DNA of 64,000 nt. Source: Lachnospiraceae bacterium (GTDB lineage: Bacteria > Bacillota > Clostridia > Lachnospirales > Lachnospiraceae). The stretch covers positions 1-64,000 of the forward strand of contig JAETOL010000007.1 in the NCBI GenBank assembly GCA_021771755.1. Direction: 5' to 3'. The notes beneath the pieces were generated by a model. That model did no database searches, was not told the origin of the DNA, and saw only the letters and a program-made list of their open reading frames with translations. Every line of letters begins with the position of its first letter. The stretch's first letter is position 1. A program made the position numbers and the translations under genes. Below are positions 39,472 to 48,795 of this stretch, piece by piece.

Positions 39472-39921
39472 ATGGCTACAAGAACAACAACAAAAAAAGC
39501 AGAACCTAAGACAACAACTGCAAAAACGGCTATCGAAAAAGAGGCTCCTGCAAAGACTACTGCAGAACCGGCAGCAACAACTGCAGTAAAAGAAACCACG
39601 GAAACAGCACCTGTTAAAAAAACTGCAGCTGCAAAAAAGACCACTGCTAAAACAACTGCTAAAAAAGCAGCTGAGAAAAAACCGGCAGTTAAGAAAGCCG
39701 CTGCTGCAAAAGCCGCTCCGGCAAATACAGAGGTGTATGTACAGTTCTGGGGCAAAGAGGTGTATGCCAAGGACGTAGTTGAGAGCATTAAGAAGATATG
39801 GACAGACGAGATGGGCAAAAAAGAATCAGAGCTTAAAGACTTAAAGGTATATATCAAACCAGAAGATAACGGAGCACATTATGTCATCAATGGAGACATT
39901 ACAGGCTTCCTTGGTTTATAG
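39472..39921 (+). CDS. Lys/Ala/Thr-rich (histone H1-like tail) protein with C-terminal DUF6465-like domain
   Basis: N-terminal about 85 aa low-complexity KKAAAKKTTAK tract; C-term EVYVQFWGKEVYAKDVVESIKKIWTDEMG... Confidence 0.75.
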   Translation: MATRTTTKKAEPKTTTAKTAIEKEAPAKTTAEPAATTAVKETTETAPVKKTAAAKKTTAKTTAKKAAEKKPAVKKAAAAKAAPANTEVYVQFWGKEVYAKDVVESIKKIWTDEMGKKESELKDLKVYIKPEDNGAHYVINGDITGFLGL

Positions 39922-39932
39922 GAGAAAGGAAA

Positions 39933-39966
39933 AGGCTCAGGAGACATAAGTCACCTGAGCTTTTTC
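39933..39966. terminator. Terminator between the H1-like gene and the SASP gene
   Basis: GCTCAGGAGACATAAGTCACCTGAGCTTTTTC. Confidence 0.8.
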
Positions 39967-39980
39967 TTCCGCTGCTGTAT

Positions 39981-40208
39981 TTAGAACTGGCCGCTCTGAG
40001 AGCCGCTGGACATCTGTCTTTCCTGAGCTTCAATCATTTTTTTGACCATATATCCGCCAACAGAACCGTTCTGTTTGGAGGTGAGGTTTCCATTGTATCC
40101 GTCGGTGAGAGGTACACCCAGTTCATTTGCCACCTCGAACTTAAAACGGTCAAGAGCGCCTTTTGCTTCTGGTACAGCTGCTTTGTTAGAAGAATTTGTG
40201 TTTGACAT
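39981..40208 (-). CDS. Alpha/beta-type small acid-soluble spore protein
   Basis: ALDRFKFEVANELGVPLTDGYNGNLTSKQNGSVGGYMVKKMIEAQERQM signature. Confidence 0.95.
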   Translation of the reverse strand: MSNTNSSNKAAVPEAKGALDRFKFEVANELGVPLTDGYNGNLTSKQNGSVGGYMVKKMIEAQERQMSSGSQSGQF

Positions 40209-40255
40209 TATCTGTGTCCTCCTTAGTTGTTTTTGTTATTTGGATGTTACACTGG

Positions 40256-40285
40256 TAGTATGTGAATTTTGAAAAATAATACACT
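40256..40285 (-). promoter_or_regulatory. Candidate sigma-G-type promoter of the SASP gene
   Basis: Minus strand contains CATACTA (-10-like; 40256-40262) with AGTGTA 17 bp upstream; -10 matches the sigma-G consensus, -35 is weak. Confidence 0.45.
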
Positions 40286-40361
40286 AGCATATACTGTATA
40301 AATTTCCAGAATAATGAAAATATTAATTTTCTATGAAATTTGTATATTTTGTAAGATTTAA

Positions 40362-40390
40362 TTGCGTTTTTTTTGGCAACTTGTTATAAT
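40362..40390 (+). promoter_or_regulatory. Sigma-A-type promoter of mgsA
   Basis: TTGCGT, 17-bp spacer, TATAAT (40385-40390). Confidence 0.6.
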
Positions 40391-40446
40391 ATCTAGGGGT
40401 AATAAAGAAACTATTATATGTATTGGTGAGAATGGAGAGATGTTGA

Positions 40447-40842
40447 ATGAATTTAGGAATCATTGCACACAACAGTAAAAAAGTACTTATTGAAGATTTT
40501 TGTATCGCTTATAAAAATATTCTCGCTAAGCACGAAGTTTATGCTACGGGAACTACCGGAAGAAGAATTGAGGAGGCCACGAACCTGCATGTGCATAAAT
40601 TTCTTGCAGGCAGTATAGGCGGAGATAAGCAGTTTATGGAGATGATCGAGAGACAGGATCTTGATATGGTGATCCTTTTCTATAATCCGGCGATGATTGA
40701 TCCGAAGGAACCGGATATTTCAGCAATCTGTATGCGCTGCGATCAGTACAATATACCGGTGGCGACTAATATTGCCACTGCAGAACTTTTGATCCTGGGA
40801 CTTGCCCGCGGTGATCTGGATTGGAGACTGAATCTGAAATGA
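40447..40842 (+). CDS. mgsA: Methylglyoxal synthase
   Basis: IAHNSKK..., ATGTTGRRIEE, GSIGGDKQ, DMVILFYNP. Confidence 0.95.
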   Translation: MNLGIIAHNSKKVLIEDFCIAYKNILAKHEVYATGTTGRRIEEATNLHVHKFLAGSIGGDKQFMEMIERQDLDMVILFYNPAMIDPKEPDISAICMRCDQYNIPVATNIATAELLILGLARGDLDWRLNLK

Positions 40843-41393
40843 GAGTAATAGCAGGAAAAGCCCGCCGTCTTCCATTGAAGACTCTTCCGGGTTCCGATAC
40901 CCGGCCTACAACGGATCGTATCAAAGAAACATTATTTAACATACTTCAGCCGGAAATTCCCGACTGCCGTTTTCTGGATCTGTTCAGCGGAAGCGGCGCC
41001 ATTGGTATAGAAGCACTGAGCCGCGGAGCGGAATCTGCAGTCTTTGTAGAAAAGAACCCAAAAGCATGTGCGTGTATCCGAGATAATCTGGCATTTACAA
41101 AGCTTGCAGAAGATGGTAAACTGTTAGCCATGGACGTGCTTCAGGCACTTCGGTCCATGGAGGGACAGGCTGCATTTGACTGTATTTTTATGGATCCGCC
41201 TTATGAATGCGGACTGGAGCGTCAGGTGCTGGAATACCTTGCACAGAGCTCTTTGGCAGATGAGAATACCATGATCATTGCAGAAGCAGGTCTTCATACA
41301 GATTTTTCTTATGCAGATGAGCTGGGATACCAGATCAGCCATTCCAAAGAATACAAGACAAACAAGCATGTTTTTCTGTATAAAAGAAAGTGA
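40839..41393 (+). CDS. rsmD: 16S rRNA (guanine(966)-N(2))-methyltransferase RsmD
   Basis: [60 protein letters not shown]. Confidence 0.95.
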   Translation: MRVIAGKARRLPLKTLPGSDTRPTTDRIKETLFNILQPEIPDCRFLDLFSGSGAIGIEALSRGAESAVFVEKNPKACACIRDNLAFTKLAEDGKLLAMDVLQALRSMEGQAAFDCIFMDPPYECGLERQVLEYLAQSSLADENTMIIAEAGLHTDFSYADELGYQISHSKEYKTNKHVFLYKRK

Positions 41394-41401
41394 GAATGCA
41401 C

Positions 41402-41908
41402 ATGGTAACAGCAGTTTATCCGGGAAGCTTTGATCCGGCCACCTATGGTCATCTGGATGTAATCAGGAGAGCCAGCGTCTCTTTTGACAGAGTTGTAGTG
41501 GGTGTTTTGCATAATTCTGCAAAAAGTCCGTTGTTTTCTGTGGAAGAACGTGTTAATATATTAAAAAAGGCAACGAGGGATATTCCGAATGTCATCATTA
41601 AGCCGTTTAACGGGCTTTCTGTCAACTTTGCAAGAGAGAATGAAGCCCAGGTTATTGTAAGAGGACTGCGCGCAGTCACAGACTTTGAGTATGAACTTCA
41701 GATGGCGCAGACCAATCGTGTTCTGGCTCCAGATGTTGATACCGTCTTTTTGACCACCAGTTTGGAATATGCATATGTGAGTTCTACGATCATGAAGGAA
41801 GTTGCCCGCTTTGGCGGTGACCTGTCTAAATTCGCACCGCCCGAGATCATTCAGGCCCTGCAGGATAAAATGCAGGAAGAAAAAGATAATAAGGAGAATG
41901 TACAATGA
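41402..41908 (+). CDS. coaD: Pantetheine-phosphate adenylyltransferase
   Basis: [54 protein letters not shown]. Confidence 0.96.
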   Translation: MVTAVYPGSFDPATYGHLDVIRRASVSFDRVVVGVLHNSAKSPLFSVEERVNILKKATRDIPNVIIKPFNGLSVNFARENEAQVIVRGLRAVTDFEYELQMAQTNRVLAPDVDTVFLTTSLEYAYVSSTIMKEVARFGGDLSKFAPPEIIQALQDKMQEEKDNKENVQ

Positions 41909-42534
41909 GCAGCAGAATTGAACAGATTATTGATGATATTGATGAATTTATAGACAGCTGTAAATTCCAGCCACTGTCTTCAACAAAGATTATTGTAAAT
42001 AAAGAAGAAATTGATGAGTACTTAAGAGAACTCCGTTTAAAAACACCAGATGAGATCAAGCGTTATCAGAAGATCATCAGCAATAAGGATGCCATCCTGG
42101 AAGACGCACAGTCTAAGGCGGACGCGATTATTGCTGACGCTCAGGCAAAAGCACAGGAGCTTGTGACACAGCATGAGATCATGCAGAAGGCGTATGCCCA
42201 GGCAAATGATACGATCAATGCTGCAAACAAACAGGCTCAGGAGATTCTGGATTCCGCAACACAGGATGCCAACAGTATCCGTCTTAGTGCGATCACTTAC
42301 ACGGATGACATGATGGCAAATATTGGTTCTGTACTGAATCAGACACTGGAAGATGCCGGCGGTAAATACAAAGGATTTATCGATGCTCTTCAGGCGTGTC
42401 TGGATGTTGTAACTCAGAACCGTCAGGAGCTTGCACCTCAGACTGCTCAGGCAGCAGCTATCACCGGAACTTATCATGATGAGACTCAGGATCAGGATGA
42501 GGATGCTCTGTTAGACGACCTGGACGAAAATTAA
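41905..42534 (+). CDS. Coiled-coil protein (DivIVA / ATPase subunit H-like), function unknown
   Basis: Long Ala/Gln-rich coiled coil ([25 protein letters not shown]); start overlaps coaD stop. Confidence 0.65.
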   Translation: MSSRIEQIIDDIDEFIDSCKFQPLSSTKIIVNKEEIDEYLRELRLKTPDEIKRYQKIISNKDAILEDAQSKADAIIADAQAKAQELVTQHEIMQKAYAQANDTINAANKQAQEILDSATQDANSIRLSAITYTDDMMANIGSVLNQTLEDAGGKYKGFIDALQACLDVVTQNRQELAPQTAQAAAITGTYHDETQDQDEDALLDDLDEN

Positions 42535-43452
42535 AACCAGTAGCGCAGTAATTGCTGCATTGAGGCATTTTGCAGAAACATAAGGCAGGACAGAAAGATC
42601 CTGATGCAGGAGGCTTTTTGTCTGTGCCAGAATACAGACTCCGCCAAAAGCAGCCATAGACATGGAGCAGAGATATCTGACTGAAAAGGGCAGGCCGGAA
42701 CAAGACAGATAATGAAGACCGGTAGTAAGTTCCAGGGAGCCCAGCAACAGATAGCCTGCTGCAGACCCTGTTTTCAAAAAATGCCGGATAAAGGCAGATA
42801 TAATAGAAAACAGGAGAATATGACCACCCATCCGGGTGATCGTTTCAAACCCGTTCATAATGGAGGCATCCAGCAGAGTTCCCATCGAACCGGAAGCGGA
42901 TGGCTCCGTTTTTTGATTTTCAGAATCTGTTTTGGAAGTTATGGTACGTCCCTTCCAGATACAGAACCGGAAAATAAGCATTGTCAGAAAACTTGCCAAA
43001 AAAAGAATACCATATACTGTCCCGGGAGAAACTTGATCCTGAAGACAGAGGTGGATCAGATATGTATGAATAAATACAGGGCTTGCATGATTGGTAAACG
43101 TCAGAAGATATTCTGCTTCATTTTTACTGATTCGGCCGTGCGCATACATATCAGAAGAGATTTTTGCACCCATGGGATATCCGCAGAGAAGCCCAAGGAT
43201 CAACGCATATGCCCCCGAAGAAGTGATCCCGAAAACCACATTCCAAAATCGTTCCAGTGGAGCGAGGAGCCAGCCCGCTGCATTTGTACCGATCAGAAGG
43301 CCGGTAAGGATGATAAAGGGCAGAAGCGTGGGAATTAAAGTGTTCAGCCAGAGCTCCATTCCTTCTTTGGCAGCAGGCAGTGCTTCCTGAGGAAAACACA
43401 ACAAAAAAGACAGCAGCAGGAGTATTCCTGCTGGAAATAAAATTCGCTTCAT
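42511..43452 (-). CDS. ylbJ: YlbJ-like sporulation / nucleoside-recognition membrane protein
   Basis: LNTLIPTLLPFIILTGLLIG..., LGLLCGYPMGAKISSDMYAHGRISKNEAEYLLTFTNHASPVFI; next to rsmD-coaD as in Bacillus ylbH-ylbI-ylbJ. Confidence 0.85.
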   Translation of the reverse strand: MKRILFPAGILLLLSFLLCFPQEALPAAKEGMELWLNTLIPTLLPFIILTGLLIGTNAAGWLLAPLERFWNVVFGITSSGAYALILGLLCGYPMGAKISSDMYAHGRISKNEAEYLLTFTNHASPVFIHTYLIHLCLQDQVSPGTVYGILFLASFLTMLIFRFCIWKGRTITSKTDSENQKTEPSASGSMGTLLDASIMNGFETITRMGGHILLFSIISAFIRHFLKTGSAAGYLLLGSLELTTGLHYLSCSGLPFSVRYLCSMSMAAFGGVCILAQTKSLLHQDLSVLPYVSAKCLNAAITALLVLIFVQVV

Positions 43453-43535
43453 ATACAGATACCGTTTTTTTTTACTATATGATCTGTATAAAATATATAT
43501 GAAGAATTCTCATGACGAAATGGAGGAAAGCGAAT

Positions 43536-44981
43536 ATGAGAGCATTGGAAAATTGTGAACCAAAACGAGTATTTTATTATTTTGAGGAACTTTGTAAAAT
43601 TCCGCATGGTTCAGGAAATACAAAGCAGATCAGTGATTATCTGGCAGACTTTGCAAAAGAGCAGGGACTGGAGTATGTCCAGGATGAGATGAACAATATT
43701 GTGATCTATAAACCGGCAACCCCAGGATATGAAAACGCTCCAACTGTGATCATTCAGGGGCATATGGATATGGTTTGTGAAAAACGTCCGGATGTAGAAC
43801 ATGATTTTACAAAAGATCCTCTGAATATTTCTGTAAAAGATGGATATGTAACTGCGAACGGAACAACTCTGGGCGGCGATGACGGCATTGCTGTTGCTTA
43901 TGGCCTGGCTCTTCTGGAAAGCAAAGAGATCGCTCATCCGGCGCTTGAGGTACTTATCACAGTAGATGAAGAAATCGGACTTCTTGGAGCTGTCGGTCTG
44001 GACTGCAGCGTCCTGAAAGGAAGAAGACTGATCAATTTAGATTCTGAGGCAGAGGGAAGTCTGTGGATCAGCTGCGCAGGCGGTCTTTCCGGCATCAGCA
44101 GAATTCCTGTAAAAAGAGTAGAAGCAGAAGGACAGAAAGTTAAAATTAAAATCTGCGGTTTGATGGGTGGTCATTCTGGTGCGGAAATTGATAAAAAACG
44201 TGCGAATGCGAATGTGCTGATGGGAAGATTTCTTTATACTCTTCAGAAAACTGCCGCATATGAGATCATCTCTATGGCAGGAGGACAGAAGGATAACGCT
44301 ATCACAAGAGAATGTACGGCAGAGCTTCTTGCAGAAGATGCAGAAGCAGTAAAACTTTGTGCGGAGAAAGTACAGAAAGGCTTACGTGAAGAATATACTG
44401 GCTCCGATGAAGGTATTACTATCGAAGTTACAGAACAGGGCAGCTCCAAAGAAATGGTGCTTCATCCAACAAGCAGAGAAAAAGTGCTTTTCTTCCTGAT
44501 GGAAGTACCTTTCGGAATCCAGAAAATGAGCGGAAGCATTGAAGGCCTTGTAGAAACTTCTACCAATATTGGTATTATGAAGCTGGAAGAAGAGAGCTTT
44601 ATGGGAACATCCAGCGTAAGAAGTTCCGTGGGCGCAGCCAGCGATGCACTTTCTGACAAGATCTGCTATCTTACAGAATTCCTTGGCGGAACCTACACAG
44701 TTCAGGGAGCTTATCCTGCATGGGAGTACCGCAAAGATTCTCCGTTGAGAGACAAAATGGTAGAGGTATATCAGGATATGTATGGACAGAAACCTAATGT
44801 AGTTGCTATTCATGCAGGTCTTGAATGTGGACTTTTCTACAAAAAGATCGATGGTCTGGATTGTGTTTCCCTTGGACCGAATATGAAAGATATCCATACT
44901 TCTGAGGAAGTACTTGATATTGCATCTACAGAAAGAGTATGGAATTATCTGGTAAAAGTACTGGAATATTTGAAAGACTGA
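43536..44981 (+). CDS. pepD: Aminoacyl-histidine dipeptidase (PepD, M20 family)
   Basis: FEELCKIPHGSGNTKQISDYL, IQGHMDMVCEK, TLGGDDGIAVAYGLALLE, VDEEIGLLGA. Confidence 0.95.
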   Translation: MRALENCEPKRVFYYFEELCKIPHGSGNTKQISDYLADFAKEQGLEYVQDEMNNIVIYKPATPGYENAPTVIIQGHMDMVCEKRPDVEHDFTKDPLNISVKDGYVTANGTTLGGDDGIAVAYGLALLESKEIAHPALEVLITVDEEIGLLGAVGLDCSVLKGRRLINLDSEAEGSLWISCAGGLSGISRIPVKRVEAEGQKVKIKICGLMGGHSGAEIDKKRANANVLMGRFLYTLQKTAAYEIISMAGGQKDNAITRECTAELLAEDAEAVKLCAEKVQKGLREEYTGSDEGITIEVTEQGSSKEMVLHPTSREKVLFFLMEVPFGIQKMSGSIEGLVETSTNIGIMKLEEESFMGTSSVRSSVGAASDALSDKICYLTEFLGGTYTVQGAYPAWEYRKDSPLRDKMVEVYQDMYGQKPNVVAIHAGLECGLFYKKIDGLDCVSLGPNMKDIHTSEEVLDIASTERVWNYLVKVLEYLKD

Positions 44982-45003
44982 TTCTGGTTTACGGAGTAGA
45001 AAA

Positions 45004-45048
45004 AAACGGAGCAAGTTCCTCAATCCTTGAGAGACTTGCTCCGTTTTG
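45004..45048 (+). terminator. Rho-independent terminator after pepD
   Basis: AAACGGAGCAAGTTCCTCAATCCTTGAGAGACTTGCTCCGTTTT. Confidence 0.85.
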
Positions 45049-45165
45049 CGCTTCGGGATATGACAGTCGTGGGAAAGTCTCTTCTGCATGTATCTAAAAA
45101 GGAACATTCTGATCTGATATGCCGGGGCATAAAATAGAACGTGATTCTTGAACAGGAGAAATCAG

Positions 45166-45981
45166 ATGAAAGAAAAAAGAAAGTATGCTGTATTTGCAGT
45201 GATCCTGTTTTTTCTGTATCTTCTTTTTCTCGTGGATCTGGAAAATATGATCCGTAAAAGAAGTGCAGCCTCCTTTCTTTCTGACGGATATCTGGAAAGC
45301 GCGCAGTTCCGTCAGCAGAAGATAAGCAGAAAAGATTTTGAAGAGATCCGCAGAGTCGGGACAGAAAACTGGATCGATCTTGTTCTGGTGTCTATTTCTC
45401 AGGGTGGATTTTGTCCAGAAAAAACCATGGATATTCCATCTGTCCTGAATCAGTATAAGCCTGAAAAATTTCAGGCCCTGCGCAGGGCATATCGTGCCAT
45501 ATGGGAAGATGTAAAATATTTTCCGGTGGCAGCGGAGAAGACATATTTTGAAAATACATGGCTGGCAGAAAGAAATTTTGGGGCACAAAGAGTTCATGAA
45601 GGAACGGACATTTTTGGAAAAGAAAACCGTTCCGGTTATTACCCGGTGATCAGTATGACAGACGGTGTGGTAGAGAAAAAAGGATGGCTGCCTCTTGGCG
45701 GCAACCGAATTGGAATACGGGCAGCTCATGGAGGATATTTTTACTATGCGCATCTTTCTTCTTATGCAAAGGAATTTCAGACAGGAGAACAGGTGAACGC
45801 AGGAGATATCCTTGGATATATGGGCAATACCGGGTATGGTCCGGAAGGGACAAAAGGACGTTTTCCGGTTCATCTGCATCTGGGAATCTATATTCCGGTC
45901 ACTGATCAAAAAGAAATCAGTATCAATCCATTTTACCTGTTGAAAATTTTTCAGAAAAACATAAGAAAGTACACATATTAA
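45166..45981 (+). CDS. M23 family metallopeptidase, membrane anchored
   Basis: HEGTDIFG, YYPVISMTDGVVEKKGWLPLGGNRIGI, YYAHLSSY, VHLHLGIY LytM-type motifs. Confidence 0.88.
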   Translation: MKEKRKYAVFAVILFFLYLLFLVDLENMIRKRSAASFLSDGYLESAQFRQQKISRKDFEEIRRVGTENWIDLVLVSISQGGFCPEKTMDIPSVLNQYKPEKFQALRRAYRAIWEDVKYFPVAAEKTYFENTWLAERNFGAQRVHEGTDIFGKENRSGYYPVISMTDGVVEKKGWLPLGGNRIGIRAAHGGYFYYAHLSSYAKEFQTGEQVNAGDILGYMGNTGYGPEGTKGRFPVHLHLGIYIPVTDQKEISINPFYLLKIFQKNIRKYTY

Positions 45982-46069
45982 TTACATATCCAATAAAAAA
46001 TGTGCTATAATGAGCAGGAGAACAAAATGATTTTTGTACTCCGGTATTTTCCTGCAAGGAGTGAATAAG

Positions 46070-46876
46070 ATGGAAATACAGTTATGGAGAAGTATTTTAT
46101 GTCCATATGAGCTTGCTGTGAGGGAACTGACAGTAAAGTTTGAGCATATTATAGAGGAACACAGACAGAATGATCTGTATTCTCCTATTGAACAGGTAAG
46201 AGGCCGGGTTAAAAGCGTGCCCAGTATCCTGGAAAAAATGCAGCGCAAGCATATTCCTATGGATCGTATGGAAGAGGAAATAGAGGATATCGCCGGTATC
46301 CGGATCATATGCCAATTTGAAGAAGATATTGATACAGTTGCCGCTTTGATCCAGAAACGAAGCGATATGAAGATCAAAAGCGAAAAGAATTATCTGAAAC
46401 ATATTAAACAAAGCGGTTATAGAAGCTATCATCTGATCATTTACTACACTGTGGAGACCATAGAGGGGCCGAAGACGCTGCAGGCAGAGATTCAGATCCG
46501 TACAATGGCTATGAATTTCTGGGCAACCATTGAGCATTCTCTCCAGTATAAGTATAAGGGCGAGATGCCTCTTCATGTGGCAGAACGGCTGAGTAAAGCA
46601 GCAGACGCTATAATCGCGCTGGACCAGGAGATGTCTTCTGTGCGTAATGAAATCATGGATGCACAGAATTCTTCCAGAATGCAGTCAAATCTTGTAAAAG
46701 ATATTCTGCTTAGTATTGAAAATCTTTATAAAATATCAAATAAACGTGAAGTGGAAAAAATTCAGAATGAGTTCCTTCGTGTATTCCAGACCAAGGATCT
46801 GCAGCAGCTGGAACGTTTCCACAGGCAGCTTGACATTATTGCAGAGGGTTATCGTGCCCAGTCAGTAGCATTTTAG
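46070..46876 (+). CDS. Small alarmone synthetase (RelQ/YjbM-type GTP pyrophosphokinase family)
   Basis: RVKSVPSILEKMQRKHIP, DIAGIRIICQFEEDI, SGYRSYHLIIYY, EIQIRTMAMNFWATIEH. Confidence 0.9.
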   Translation: MEIQLWRSILCPYELAVRELTVKFEHIIEEHRQNDLYSPIEQVRGRVKSVPSILEKMQRKHIPMDRMEEEIEDIAGIRIICQFEEDIDTVAALIQKRSDMKIKSEKNYLKHIKQSGYRSYHLIIYYTVETIEGPKTLQAEIQIRTMAMNFWATIEHSLQYKYKGEMPLHVAERLSKAADAIIALDQEMSSVRNEIMDAQNSSRMQSNLVKDILLSIENLYKISNKREVEKIQNEFLRVFQTKDLQQLERFHRQLDIIAEGYRAQSVAF

Positions 46877-46887
46877 GAGCAGATTAC

Positions 46888-48777
46888 ATGCATGAATTTT
46901 TACCAGTAACAGCGAAAGAGATGAGAGACAGAGGGTGGGAACAGGTTGATTTTGTTTATCTCACTGGAGATGCCTATGTAGATCATTCCTCTTTTGGCTG
47001 TGCCATCATAAGCCGGCTTTTAGAGAGCCGGGGCTATCGGGTCGGAATCATAGCACAGCCCGACTGGCGCAAAAAAGAAAGTATCCAGGTGTTTGGGAAA
47101 CCACGCCTGGGTTTTCTTGTGACTGCCGGAAATATGGATTCCATGGTAAACCATTACACAGTTTCTAAAAAACACCGCCGGAAGGATGCGTATTCTCCGG
47201 GAGGGGTTATGGGACTCCGGCCAGATATGGCCACTGTGGTTTACAGTAATCTGATTCGTCAGACTTACAAAAATACACCGATTATCCTTGGAGGGATCGA
47301 GGCAAGTCTTCGAAGACTTGCGCACTACGATTACTGGCAAAATCAGGTGCGGAGAAGTATCCTGATGGATTCCGGTGCGGATCTGATCTCTTATGGAATG
47401 GGAGAACATTCTATCCTGGAGATTGCAGAAGCTTTGGACAGTGGAATTCCGGTTCAGGAGCTTACCTATATTCCGGGAACTGTTTATAAAAGTAAAACAC
47501 TGGATCCAGTGTTTGATCCAATACTTCTCCCGTCCTATGATAAAATCTGTGAAACGAAAAAAGCATACGCAGACAGTTTTGCGATCCAGTACAAGAATAC
47601 CGACCCTTTTACAGCCAGGCCTCTTGCAGAGGATTACGGCACTCGAGGGTACGTGATCCAGAATCCACCGGCCAAGCCTCTCTCTCAGCAGGAAATGGAC
47701 GATGTATACGATCTTCCATACACAGGAACCTGGCACCCGATGTATGACAGCCAGGGAGGAATTCCTGCTCTTGAGGAGATCCGATTCAGCCTTACCAGCA
47801 ACAGAGGATGCTTCGGAAGCTGCAGCTTTTGTGCCCTTACATTTCATCAGGGACGGATCCTGCAGACAAGAAGCCATGATTCCATTATAAAAGAAGCAGT
47901 ACACATGACAGAAGATCCTGCGTTTAAAGGCTATATTCATGATGTGGGAGGGCCAACAGCAGATTTTCGGCAGCCATCCTGTCAAAAACAGCTGACCAAA
48001 GGTGTCTGTCAGAATCGCCAGTGCCTTTTTCCGGAACCCTGCAAAAATCTGACGGCAGATCACAGCGACTATGTATCGCTCCTGCGCAAGCTGCGAAAGA
48101 TCCCGAAAGTGAAAAAAGTATTTATCCGTTCCGGTGTACGCTTTGATTATGTTATGGCAGACAAAAGCCCTGTATTTCTTCAGGAGCTTGTAAAGCATCA
48201 TATCAGCGGACAGCTGCGTGTTGCACCGGAACATGTGTCAGACAAAGTCCTGCATTATATGGGGAAACCTTCTCATCAGGTATATGAAAAATTCCTGAAG
48301 GCATATGAAAAAGAAAATGCAAAAACAGGACAAAAGCAGTATGCAGTGCCTTACTTTATGTCTTCTCATCCGGGATGCACCGTAAAAGATGCGGTAAAAT
48401 TGGCAGAATACGTAAGAGATCTTGGATTTACACCGGAACAGGTACAGGATTTTTATCCGACACCGTCTACACTTTCTACCTGTATGTACTATACAGGGAT
48501 CCATCCGCTTACAGGAGAAAAAGTTTATGTTCCAAAGGATCCTCATGAAAAGGCCATACAGAGAGCTTTGATGCAGTATAAAAATCCTGCCAACAGGACA
48601 CTGGTACTGGAAGGTCTTAGACTGGCCGGACGTATGGATCTGGTGGGCTTTGGACCCAAATGTCTGATACGGCCGGAGAGAAAGAATACCCCGGACAGAC
48701 CTAAGAACAGAGAACAGTCAGGAAAAAAATCCGGCAAAAAAACAATTCGTCATACCCATCAGAAGAAAAAGAAATAA
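46888..48777 (+). CDS. YgiQ family radical SAM protein
   Basis: FLPVTAKEMRDRGWEQVDFVYLTGDAYVDHSSFG, SNRGCFGSCSFCALTFHQGR (CxxxCxxC), HPGC. Confidence 0.95.
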   Translation: MHEFLPVTAKEMRDRGWEQVDFVYLTGDAYVDHSSFGCAIISRLLESRGYRVGIIAQPDWRKKESIQVFGKPRLGFLVTAGNMDSMVNHYTVSKKHRRKDAYSPGGVMGLRPDMATVVYSNLIRQTYKNTPIILGGIEASLRRLAHYDYWQNQVRRSILMDSGADLISYGMGEHSILEIAEALDSGIPVQELTYIPGTVYKSKTLDPVFDPILLPSYDKICETKKAYADSFAIQYKNTDPFTARPLAEDYGTRGYVIQNPPAKPLSQQEMDDVYDLPYTGTWHPMYDSQGGIPALEEIRFSLTSNRGCFGSCSFCALTFHQGRILQTRSHDSIIKEAVHMTEDPAFKGYIHDVGGPTADFRQPSCQKQLTKGVCQNRQCLFPEPCKNLTADHSDYVSLLRKLRKIPKVKKVFIRSGVRFDYVMADKSPVFLQELVKHHISGQLRVAPEHVSDKVLHYMGKPSHQVYEKFLKAYEKENAKTGQKQYAVPYFMSSHPGCTVKDAVKLAEYVRDLGFTPEQVQDFYPTPSTLSTCMYYTGIHPLTGEKVYVPKDPHEKAIQRALMQYKNPANRTLVLEGLRLAGRMDLVGFGPKCLIRPERKNTPDRPKNREQSGKKSGKKTIRHTHQKKKK

Positions 48778-48795
48778 CACATCAAGGAGTACTAC

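Noticed and set aside
39480-39720. Lys/Ala-rich stretch as a tandem repeat or assembly artefact
   Set aside because: Codons vary and the frame continues into a distinct folded domain; better explained as an H1-like tail.
42712-43338. 208-aa plus-strand ORF opposite ylbJ
   Set aside because: The minus-strand YlbJ reading has coherent TM segments and family motifs; the plus-strand reading is low-quality shadow.
47020-48234. 404-aa minus-strand ORF opposite the ygiQ-type gene
   Set aside because: Antisense to a clear radical SAM gene; no family motif.
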